A DNA stretch of 64,000 nt. It comes from Chromatiales bacterium (lineage in GTDB: Bacteria; Pseudomonadota; Gammaproteobacteria; Chromatiales; Chromatiaceae). The notes under the pieces were generated by a model that worked only from the letters and a program-made list of their open reading frames with translations, did not search any database and was not told where the DNA came from. How positions within the stretch are numbered: the first letter of the stretch is position 1; the number at the start of each line of letters is the position of its first letter. Below are positions 57,077-64,000 of the stretch, in pieces. Position numbers and translations under genes: made by a program. Location of the stretch: positions 1-64,000 of the forward strand of contig JAKSBX010000278.1 in the NCBI GenBank assembly GCA_022360905.1, read 5' to 3'.

Positions 57077-57166
57077 CTAGGGCCTGTTAACACTAATCCA
57101 ATGCGCCCTGCTGGGCGCAAAAACAGAGCCGGCAGGGCGCATTGGATTAGTGTTAACAGGCCCTAG
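57077..57166. repeat. Family-1 repeat, intact copy with perfect 35-bp inverted arms
   Basis: Bases 57077-57111 (beginning CTAGGGCCTGTTAACACTAA) are an exact reverse complement of 57132-57166, separated by 20 bases. The arms hold the HpaI-like core GTTAAC. This is the reference for the diverged copies at about 25321-25353, 29371-29400, 30170-30189, 35286-35322 and 36612-36695. There is no reading frame and no visible target duplication. The perfect arms suggest recent origin or active repair of symmetry. Confidence 0.85.
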
Positions 57167-57315
57167 AACAGAAATATTATAAAGGGCTCGCGGAGGCCTC
57201 GCCCTGTCTCTGCAACAATTAATGAATAGGTGCAAAGCAGCCCTGTTTGGCCACAACCCCGCCATGCTTTTCCCAGATATGAAACGGTGCTTAGGCATGT
57301 TTGGAGGCTTGTGGC

Positions 57316-59037
57316 ATGACTCATTTACAGACTCAACCGGCTCTGCCGGAATCTGAACGATCAGTTGCAACCGATCGTTTGTCACGGCGGATATTGTCAC
57401 AAGCCTTGGAGCAGACAGCTGATCTCGTCATGATTACCGATGTCAACGGAAAAATCGAATACGTTAATCATGCATTCGAGAGCTGTACTGGGTTTGGTTT
57501 GAATGAAGTTCTCGGTCAACAACCCAGTGTTCTGCGTTCAGGAAAGCACAATAAGTCCTTCTATTGTAATTTGTGGGATACGATAAGAAGAGGAGAAGTG
57601 TTCCGGGGGGTTATCGAAAACAGGCGTAAGGATAATTCTATCTATTATGAAGAAAAAACGATTACTCCCTTAATTAATGATGAGGGCGTAATCACCAATT
57701 ATGTTTCAACCGGCAGGGATGTCAGTGAGAATATGCTGGTACAAAAGCGCCTGAGACATCTAGCCTATTGCGATATCTTGACGGGGCTCCCCAATAGAGT
57801 GCAGGTGAGGCGTGAACTGAGTCAGGCTATCAGTCATTCCGAACGCCATAATCAGTCTCTAGCCGTACTTTTCCTTGACTTGGATCGCTTTAAGAACATC
57901 AATGACTCGCTTGGACACGATCTGGGCGATCGCTTGCTCAGGGAGGTTGCCCGTAGACTGCGCAGGACACTCAGAAATGATGACACGATCGCTCGTAATG
58001 GCGGGGATGAATTTGTCGTACTTCTGCGGGGGCCGCTGAATGAGAACGACGTGGTTAAGGTGGCGAATAAACTACTTGGCAGTTTTACAAAGCCCTTCAC
58101 GCTTGAAGGACATAAGCATCTGATGTGCGTCAGTATCGGTATTAGTCTCTATCCGGATGATCATGCGACAATGCGAGGACTGCTCAAGGGGGCAGATATT
58201 GCAATGTATCAGGCAAAGGCTCAAGGCGGATCCTGTTACTGCTTTTATAGTCGTGACATGGAAAAAAGAGTGCTTGAAAGGATGGAGCTCGAGAAATACT
58301 TGCATAGAGGAATCACGGAAAACGAGTTATTTAATGTTTATCAGCCGCAGTATCAGATATCGGATCAACAGTTGATGGGCGCCGAGGCGTTGTTACGTTG
58401 GCGGCATCCTAATATGGGATTGATTAGTCCAGATCGTTTTATACCGGTAGCTGAGGATACCGGGGATATTATGTCAATAGGGGCAAATGTGCTGTTGGAA
58501 GCCTGTCAGCAACTGGCTGCATGGAGAGGGGTTGGCATTGATTTGCCTCACATATCGGTCAATTTGTCACCGCGGCAGCTCTCCCATCCTGGATTACCAA
58601 GACAAGTTAGAGAAACGCTCAGTAATACAGGGGTAGAACCGAATGCGTTGGTACTGGAGTTGACTGAATCCGCGCTAATGCAAAATCCAGAGCAGGCAGC
58701 TAGCACATTGACTGAACTGAAATCATTAGGCGTTATGTTATCGGTAGATGATTTCGGAACCGGGCACTCAAGTCTTAGTTATCTTCGTCGTTTTCCTCTC
58801 GATTGTATAAAAGTGGACCGTAGTTTCGTTCAGGACCTGCCAAACAACAAAGAGGCATCCGCACTGGTTGAAGCTATCGTTCAGATGGCGCACAGTCTCA
58901 ATATGTCGGTTGTTGCAGAAGGTGTGGAAACGGATGCTCAATTGGATTTTTTAAACCAGGTTGGTTGTGAAGGTGCACAAGGGTATTTAATGGGAAAACC
59001 TATGCACCCAAATGATTTTGTGCGTCACAACCAATAA
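57316..59037 (+). CDS. PAS-GGDEF-EAL c-di-GMP signalling protein
   Basis: 573 residues from ATG 57316, eight bases after a GGAGG site; the frame is open to TTG 57301. Soluble. A PAS domain with PAC (about 28-140; LEQTADLVMITDVNGKIEYVNHAFESCTGFG) precedes a GGDEF domain with an intact GGDEF motif (229-233) and an RxxD inhibitory site (RNDD) five residues before it. The EAL domain has EALLRW (357-359), LELTESAL and VDDFGTGHSSLSYL. Both synthesis and breakdown of c-di-GMP are therefore possible. It sits downstream of the two-component pair and may act on the PilZ protein encoded near pomAB. Confidence 0.95.
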   Translation: MTHLQTQPALPESERSVATDRLSRRILSQALEQTADLVMITDVNGKIEYVNHAFESCTGFGLNEVLGQQPSVLRSGKHNKSFYCNLWDTIRRGEVFRGVIENRRKDNSIYYEEKTITPLINDEGVITNYVSTGRDVSENMLVQKRLRHLAYCDILTGLPNRVQVRRELSQAISHSERHNQSLAVLFLDLDRFKNINDSLGHDLGDRLLREVARRLRRTLRNDDTIARNGGDEFVVLLRGPLNENDVVKVANKLLGSFTKPFTLEGHKHLMCVSIGISLYPDDHATMRGLLKGADIAMYQAKAQGGSCYCFYSRDMEKRVLERMELEKYLHRGITENELFNVYQPQYQISDQQLMGAEALLRWRHPNMGLISPDRFIPVAEDTGDIMSIGANVLLEACQQLAAWRGVGIDLPHISVNLSPRQLSHPGLPRQVRETLSNTGVEPNALVLELTESALMQNPEQAASTLTELKSLGVMLSVDDFGTGHSSLSYLRRFPLDCIKVDRSFVQDLPNNKEASALVEAIVQMAHSLNMSVVAEGVETDAQLDFLNQVGCEGAQGYLMGKPMHPNDFVRHNQ

Positions 59038-59124
59038 GAGATTTCTTCCGATATGAGCACACAATATAACCAGTAGAAATGTGCGGCTCTCTTTACCAAT
59101 ATTGAATTTAACTTACCTTAAAGA

Positions 59125-59937
59125 TCAGTTTTCCCCCAGCACCCTCCGGCGTAACAGCCGCATGTCGACCGGTAACAAAATAACGATCATCAAGACGAAT
59201 AAAAATACCGCCATTACCAGATGATAACTCCATACACCCGACAGCAGTAACAGGCGTACACCCTCAGCCAGATGGTGTAGAGGATTGATCATCAGCCAAG
59301 CCTGGGCCAGCAAGGCATCACTCTCCAGGGGGAAGTAGGTGTTGCTGGCGAATCCCAGAGGCATGATCACCAGATAGAACGGGATATTCATATGATCGAT
59401 AGTCGGTACGATCGCGGTGAACAGCAGACCCAGGGCAGCAAAGGCGACCCCCGCAAGAAACAGCAGCGGCAGGGTCGCGATCACTCCGCCCCAGTGAAGA
59501 TCGAGCCATCCCCCCAGGGTAAAACCGAGCAATACGAAGATGACGATGACCGCATAGGCCAAACCCAGACTGGCCGACCAGAGCGCCTCTCCCCAGACCA
59601 CGTGTTCCAATCTCACCTGTGTGGTCAGCTGACCGTCCCAGGTCTTCTGGTAGTGCATACGGATGTAGGCGGCAAACAACGCCTGAAAAAATGCGGTCAT
59701 AAAGACGGTATAGGCAAGAATGCCTGGCGCCAGATAGGCGAGGTATGAGACATTCTGCGCCTTCCAGTCGAAGTCGGGGATATTACTGCCCAGACCGACC
59801 CCGAACACCAACAACAGAATGATCGGTTCTAAAATCGGTGGCAGCGCAGCGGTATGCCAGTTGCGCAGATAGACGGTTAAATGACGCCGCAATACGGCCC
59901 AGCTCTGCCAGGCTGTCATAGCAAGATAGAGCCTCAT
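59125..59937 (-). CDS. ABC-2 type transporter permease (NodJ-like)
   Basis: 270 residues with six hydrophobic segments, e.g. ILEPIILLLVFGVGLGSNIP, LAPGILAYTVFMTAFFQALF and VIATLPLLFLAGVAFAALGLLF. The C-terminal half with INPLHHLAEGVRLLLLSG is typical of the NodJ / DrrB-like ABC-2 membrane subunits. It starts 4 bp inside the ATPase gene, so the two are translated together. The substrate is unknown; nodulation genes are absent, so the name only marks the family. Confidence 0.92.
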   Translation of the reverse strand: MRLYLAMTAWQSWAVLRRHLTVYLRNWHTAALPPILEPIILLLVFGVGLGSNIPDFDWKAQNVSYLAYLAPGILAYTVFMTAFFQALFAAYIRMHYQKTWDGQLTTQVRLEHVVWGEALWSASLGLAYAVIVIFVLLGFTLGGWLDLHWGGVIATLPLLFLAGVAFAALGLLFTAIVPTIDHMNIPFYLVIMPLGFASNTYFPLESDALLAQAWLMINPLHHLAEGVRLLLLSGVWSYHLVMAVFLFVLMIVILLPVDMRLLRRRVLGEN

Positions 59938-60869
59938 GAGTCATCATCCGTCAATTGCAGAAACAGATCGTCGAGATTTGGCGGCCGAACCTCAAACCGT
60001 ATGTGTCCGAAAGCAGCGGAGAAGCGGGCCAGACCTGTCCCGTCGAGGGCAATCTGCCAGGTATTCAGAATCCGTGTCGGTTCACCAAACCCCTCCTTGT
60101 CAAGCCAGGACTCCACCACCTCGGCTTCCGGGATCTTAGCGTCCAGAACCAAAACGTGCTCTCCCACCAGATCTCCCAAAACCGTACGCGGTGCTCCCAC
60201 CGAGACCACCTGTCCCTCCTTCAGGACCACCAGGTTATCCGATAAACGCTCCGCTTCATCCATGTAGTGGGTAGTCAGCACGATTCCCAGCCCTTCATTG
60301 CGTAAGCCGTCGACAAGCTCCCATACCGCCATCCGCGCCTGAGGGTCGAGTCCTGTTGTCGGTTCATCGAGGAAAAGCACCTTAGGCTGGTGTACCAAAG
60401 CTCTGGCAATCATCAGCCGGCGTCGATAGCCGCCGGACAGGGTGTCCGGCTTGGCTGTGGCGTAACGGGCGAGATCGAAGCGATCCAGCAACTCGGCAAC
60501 CCGAGGTTCAAGGTCAGTCGGTCTCGGGCGAAAATAGTGTCCGAACCAGAGCAGGTTGTCTCTTACCGTAAAATCCGTATCAAAGGTGTCATCCTGTGTG
60601 CAGACACCGATCAGACGATTGACCCCGTCCGGGTCTTTCTCCCGCTCGATCCCATCGATAAACACGCTGCCTTCGTCGGGTTGCAAAAAACCGTAGCAGA
60701 GACGCAGCGTGGTTGTTTTACCCGCACCATTGGCCCCCAGCATTCCGAGGATTTCACCAGATCTGCACTGTAGATCGACCCTGTCCACGACCCGTGCGGA
60801 GCCAAAGTGTTTCACCAGCCCACGTGCAGCCAGCAAGGTTTTTGGATTGTTATTAATTTCTGTACTCAT
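59934..60869 (-). CDS. ABC transporter ATP-binding subunit (NodI-like)
   Basis: 311 residues from the ATG at 60869; an ATG 16 codons upstream (60917) is possible, and neither has a strong ribosome binding site. One nucleotide-binding domain with Walker A GANGAGKTTTLRL, the signature LSGGYRRRLMIARALVHQPKVLFLDEPTTGLD and the H-loop VLTTHYMDEAERL. The C-terminal part is of the NodI/DrrA kind. It powers the permease encoded next to it. Confidence 0.93.
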   Translation of the reverse strand: MSTEINNNPKTLLAARGLVKHFGSARVVDRVDLQCRSGEILGMLGANGAGKTTTLRLCYGFLQPDEGSVFIDGIEREKDPDGVNRLIGVCTQDDTFDTDFTVRDNLLWFGHYFRPRPTDLEPRVAELLDRFDLARYATAKPDTLSGGYRRRLMIARALVHQPKVLFLDEPTTGLDPQARMAVWELVDGLRNEGLGIVLTTHYMDEAERLSDNLVVLKEGQVVSVGAPRTVLGDLVGEHVLVLDAKIPEAEVVESWLDKEGFGEPTRILNTWQIALDGTGLARFSAAFGHIRFEVRPPNLDDLFLQLTDDDS

Positions 60870-61194
60870 GCCAGATAAATTGTCTGATACGCCTGTTTCG
60901 CCTGCAATATGAATCATATCAGTTTAACCAGGCATTTATCGATTTTGACCGGCCTCTGTTCAATTAAACTGTGATGCTAAAGTAGTGCAAAGAAGGGTCT
61001 CTGTCTGTTACTTCGGCCATAGGTAGCTCAGGTTATTTATGGTGAATTCAGGCTGACTAAAACCACTGATTTGATCCGCTTTATTCGGCTTTCCAATTCA
61101 GAAAAACAGAGCTGTATACTCGCAGTGATCAAACTCTACTAGGATTAGCTTAGACTCGAATAACAGCCTAACTCAAGGAAAATGGAGTGAAGAG
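60870..61194. other. Divergent intergenic region
   Basis: 325 bases between the ABC exporter and the GH25 lipoprotein. A TATACT hexamer at 61115-61120, with a weak -35 TTCCAA about 18 bases upstream, is a possible promoter for the lipoprotein gene. No gene, RNA or repeat is recognised. Confidence 0.35.
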
Positions 61195-61977
61195 ATGCAT
61201 CTATATAAGCAGGGGGCGTTTCGCATAGCAATTAGGAGACTGATCGGAATATTTGTGCTATCGAGCATCCTCTCCTGTTCATCAAACACTACCCCTGACA
61301 GGCAACAGGCGGTAAACAGCCATCCTGCCCAAACAACCAATGGCGACTCATTCACGACTGAAACGACACTCAGATTGAATGAGGGCATCGATGTTTCCAA
61401 GTTTAGCGGTAGGGTCGACTGGCCCTCACTGGTCAAGCAGGGTTATAGCTTCGCTTTCACTAAAGCGACAGAGGGTGTCGATCTTAAGGACTCGGCTTTT
61501 GAGGATAACTGGAAGGCCATGAAGCAGGCCGGCATCGTTCGCGGTGCTTACCATTTCTATGTTACCGAGGACGATCCTCGGCAGCAGGCCCAGTTCTTCA
61601 TCGATACCGTCAAACTCGAAGTCGGAGATCTGGCTCCCGTGGTAGATGTGGAGTTGGTTGGTCACCATACGCAACCTGGCTTGGCGGATCGTCTCAAGGT
61701 ATGGCTCGATCTCATTGAACAGCACTATCGGATTCGGCCAATCATCTATACCAACGCCAAGTTCTGGAATAAACATTTCAACAAAGACTTTGGTGACTAC
61801 CCTTTATGGATTGCAGAGTATGATGTAAACAGTCCTACTTTACCTAAAGGTTGGACAAACTGGCATTTCTGGCAATGGCGTAGCGACGCCGATCTAGCCG
61901 GAGTGGAGAAAGGGGCCGACCTGAATCGAATAAATCCTCTGAGTTTACAGAAAACAGAGTTGATCCTAGCTAATTGA
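61195..61977 (+). CDS. GH25-family lysozyme lipoprotein
   Basis: 260 residues. The N-terminal hydrophobic stretch ends in the lipobox ILSCSS, giving a lipidated Cys at about residue 28. The rest is a GH25 (Cpl-1-like) barrel: GIDVSKFSGRVDWPSLVKQGYSFAFTKATEGVDLKD, VRGAYHFYVTEDDPRQQAQFF, the catalytic acid strand APVVDVELVG and PLWIAEYDV. GH25 enzymes cut the glycan backbone of peptidoglycan. A lipoprotein form suggests cell-wall turnover or anchoring to the outer membrane rather than phage lysis. GGAGTGAAGAG precedes the ATG. Confidence 0.92.
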   Translation: MHLYKQGAFRIAIRRLIGIFVLSSILSCSSNTTPDRQQAVNSHPAQTTNGDSFTTETTLRLNEGIDVSKFSGRVDWPSLVKQGYSFAFTKATEGVDLKDSAFEDNWKAMKQAGIVRGAYHFYVTEDDPRQQAQFFIDTVKLEVGDLAPVVDVELVGHHTQPGLADRLKVWLDLIEQHYRIRPIIYTNAKFWNKHFNKDFGDYPLWIAEYDVNSPTLPKGWTNWHFWQWRSDADLAGVEKGADLNRINPLSLQKTELILAN

Positions 61978-62109
61978 AACGAGCGAGCCGAGCACATCCT
62001 AATGCGGGTATAAACACGCCACACGCATGCCTTGATCGGTTTGCCGATCTTGCGACTTGTCACAGATCAAGCCGGGCCGGCCGGTATTGAAATAGAGTAT
62101 CGGCCCTAT

Positions 62110-63372
62110 ATGAATCAGCATTTGACACGATTGGTTATCTCTTTTCTGCTGCTGGGGTCTGCGTTCTCTATGTGCCAGGCTTCAGCTTGGCCCACTGTGC
62201 AGAGTCGCATCCAGTTCGGCGCTATTGCGAACGATTCTCCGTCGGAGAATGTATTCCCATCGGGGTTTCTGAATTTCGACGAAGGGATCAACCTCAATCG
62301 GGCGGAGTTGATCGTCGAAAAGTCACCGAAGTCCAATATCAAACCTCGGATCGGTCCCTTTCCCGGTCCAGCGCCTGCGGAGTCCGACTGGGGTTTCGAA
62401 GTCGACTTGCGCTACGGTGAGGATGCCGCCATTACCTTCGGGCTGGATGACGAACTCTCCATCAACGAGGATAAGGAGCGGCTCTTTCTCATGCCTCAGT
62501 GGTTCCTAAACGGTTACCTGCCGCTGGCGGACGGTTTTTCCTGGATTGCAGGCAGCTGGTTCACCTCTCTGGGGTATGAGATCGGTGCCCCCGTCGATCC
62601 GCCAACCAGCTTCTATACCCACTCCTACGCCTTTGTCTATCAACCGGTCAAGCATGTGGGGGTGATGGGGGCGTTGAAGTTGCCGGTGGCCGATGAGCAC
62701 GGTCTCTGGTCCCTTGGTCTGGGATTGGTGCAGGGTTGGAACAACCTGCAGGATAACAACGACGACAAGACCGTGCTGTTCGATCTGCGTTGGCGCAGTG
62801 CTGACTTCAGGACCTGGTTGGATATCGAGAACATCATCGGCTACGAACAGTCGGAAGATGGCCTGACTGAGCAGACACGGCCCTTCAACGCGGTCAGCCG
62901 TGAAGGCGAAAAGCTTTTGCGCCGCATGCATTCGGTGCTGTTGAGTCACCGTTTCGAGCGCATCCACCGGGTGGCGCTGAACCTGGTTTACGGTTTTCAG
63001 GAAGGTGGCGATCTGGTGGCGGACAGCAACAATCCACCCGGTTTTCTGATCACCCGGGACAGCCGCTGGTACGGTGCCAATCTGAACTGGTACCTGCAGT
63101 GGCGGGAAGACAGGCAGATCGGATTGAGAATGGAGTGGTTCAAGGACGCGGATGGGGCCCACGCACTCTTACCAGCCGGTATCTACCGGAGTCTGACCGC
63201 CAATCTCTCCTGGTGGGCGAAAGATGGTCTGAGGATTCGTCCTGAACTGCGCTATGATCACTATTCCGGTTCCGGCGCGCCTTTCGGGGGCCGGGTACCG
63301 ACAGCTTTCTTTGGAGAGGAGACGCACCAGTGGGTGGTCTCTCTGGATGTCACCTGGTCATATCGTCTATGA
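62110..63372 (+). CDS. Outer-membrane beta-barrel protein (putative porin, BBP2-like)
   Basis: 420 residues from ATG 62110, which gives a proper signal peptide (LTRLVISFLLLGSAFSMCQAS); the in-frame extension to 62032 does not. The mature protein is rich in alternating aromatic and polar strands (DWGFEVDLRYGEDAAITFG, WYGANLNWYLQWREDRQIGLRMEWF) and ends WVVSLDVTWSYRL with an aromatic near the end, as outer-membrane barrels do. The pattern is like the putative beta-barrel porin-2 family. Its substrate is unknown. It overlaps the prenyltransferase gene by 4 bp. Confidence 0.85.
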   Translation: MNQHLTRLVISFLLLGSAFSMCQASAWPTVQSRIQFGAIANDSPSENVFPSGFLNFDEGINLNRAELIVEKSPKSNIKPRIGPFPGPAPAESDWGFEVDLRYGEDAAITFGLDDELSINEDKERLFLMPQWFLNGYLPLADGFSWIAGSWFTSLGYEIGAPVDPPTSFYTHSYAFVYQPVKHVGVMGALKLPVADEHGLWSLGLGLVQGWNNLQDNNDDKTVLFDLRWRSADFRTWLDIENIIGYEQSEDGLTEQTRPFNAVSREGEKLLRRMHSVLLSHRFERIHRVALNLVYGFQEGGDLVADSNNPPGFLITRDSRWYGANLNWYLQWREDRQIGLRMEWFKDADGAHALLPAGIYRSLTANLSWWAKDGLRIRPELRYDHYSGSGAPFGGRVPTAFFGEETHQWVVSLDVTWSYRL

Positions 63373-64000
63373 GTGGTAAATACAGTTTTTTAGGTGCCAT
63401 GCGACCCTTTTCCCTGGTCGTGGCCATCGCCACCTGTGGTTTGGGAGTCAGTCTGGCGCTGATCGACCAGGCTGTGGATGGCTGGTTGGCCTGGCTGGTG
63501 CTGCTGACCGGGCTGTTACTTCAGATTGCGGTCAATCTGATCAATGACACGCCCGATTTACAAACCCCCGGACTGGAACCGGCACAGAGGCAGGCAATCC
63601 GGCGCAATGCCGTCATAGGCTGGGGGGTGATGCTGCTGGCCATCGCCCTGGGGCTCTACATGGTGAGTGTCAGGGGTTGGCCTCTGTTGCTGCTCGGGCT
63701 GGTCGGGGTTGCCGGCGCCTGGGGATACACCGGCGGCAAGGTCAACTACAAACAACGGGGACTGGGTATTCTGCTGGTATTCCTGTTGATGGGCGTGTTG
63801 TTGATCGGCGGTTCGTACTACGTACTCACCGGGCTCTACACCCTCGAGGTGTTCTGGCTGTCCCTGCCGTTCAGCCTGTTGTCCTCCTTGTTGCTGCTCA
63901 GTAATGAGCTACGGGATTACGAAACGGATCGTGAAGCCGGTATCCGTACTTTGATTGTGCGTATCGGCTACCGTTCCGGCGTCAAGCTCTACTACTTGCT
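63369..64000 (+). CDS. UbiA/MenA-type prenyltransferase, 5' part
   Basis: At least 210 residues; the frame runs off the right edge. ATG 63369 overlaps the barrel gene stop (ATGA). Multiple transmembrane helices are visible, and the two Asp-rich prenyl-diphosphate motifs are in QIAVNLINDTPD and NELRDYETDREAGIRTL. The second closely resembles MenA (1,4-dihydroxy-2-naphthoate prenyltransferase), so menaquinone or a related quinone is the likely product, but UbiA-type alternatives cannot be excluded from half a protein. Confidence 0.85.
   Translation, partial: MSGKYSFLGAMRPFSLVVAIATCGLGVSLALIDQAVDGWLAWLVLLTGLLLQIAVNLINDTPDLQTPGLEPAQRQAIRRNAVIGWGVMLLAIALGLYMVSVRGWPLLLLGLVGVAGAWGYTGGKVNYKQRGLGILLVFLLMGVLLIGGSYYVLTGLYTLEVFWLSLPFSLLSSLLLLSNELRDYETDREAGIRTLIVRIGYRSGVKLYYL

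Noticed and set aside
59125..60869. NodIJ-like genes as evidence of nodulation
   Set aside because: No other nod genes are present and this ABC-2 family is widespread; the resemblance is only to the transporter family.

Overview
The window is chromosomal DNA of a free-living-type gammaproteobacterium. The core genes are intact, and several gene blocks follow the classical gammaproteobacterial order: leuC-leuD-leuB-asd-fimV-truA-trpF-trpB-trpA-accD-folC-dedD. The other genes (AroC, Prc, the gammaproteobacterial type of GshA, MetZ, HemF, a PomAB sodium-type motor, CheV, FimV, a DUF302 protein) fit a motile, aerobic Chromatiales-like bacterium. A relative of sulfur-oxidising lineages is possible, but that is inference and no sulfur-oxidation gene is present. 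No rRNA, tRNA, CRISPR array, transposase or prophage gene was seen.

Layout. 1-4.7 kb: tail of an M23-type peptidase, tolC, aroC, an MFS transporter and ndk. 4.7-10.2 kb: a LysR regulator divergent from leuC-leuD-leuB, then asd. 10.5-21.1 kb: fimV, then truA, trpF-trpB-trpA, accD, folC, dedD and, where cvpA-purF often follow, a lone gspC. 21.2-25.3 kb: a DUF971-MoaD fusion protein, an SDR and a pomA-pomB-PilZ motor operon. 25.6-28.8 kb: fmdB-type zinc ribbon, DUF502, aspS, nudB. 28.9-36.5 kb is an accessory stretch of small genes: DUF302, a Tat-exported redoxin, a lysine-rich coiled coil, a tautomerase-like protein, a YceK-like lipoprotein, a membrane protein with an Sm-like tail paired with a rhomboid protease, a dUTPase, a C_GCAxxG_C_C protein and a Nudix protein. 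36.7-46.2 kb: prc, gshA, metZ with a methyltransferase, a TPR protein, hemF and a Kef-type antiporter. 46.6-59.0 kb is a signalling region: CBS protein, HxlR regulator facing a decayed hydrolase, chemoreceptor, CheV, a large CBS4-PAS6-HisKA_2 kinase, a REC-ANTAR regulator and a PAS-GGDEF-EAL protein. 59.1-64 kb: a NodIJ-like ABC exporter, a GH25 lipoprotein, an outer-membrane barrel and the start of a MenA/UbiA prenyltransferase.

The most distinctive signals are: (i) two families of dispersed palindromic intergenic repeats, one with a perfect 35-bp inverted repeat at 57077-57166 and diverged copies between many genes; (ii) the kinase plus ANTAR regulator pair beside chemotaxis and c-di-GMP genes, which suggests RNA-level antitermination control; (iii) the Sm-like membrane protein/rhomboid pair; (iv) a DUF971-MoaD fusion whose ubiquitin-like tail lacks the terminal Gly-Gly; and (v) a perfect inverted repeat between the HxlR regulator and a hydrolase pseudogene. 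Coordinates rest on reading frames and recognised motifs only; no database search was run.
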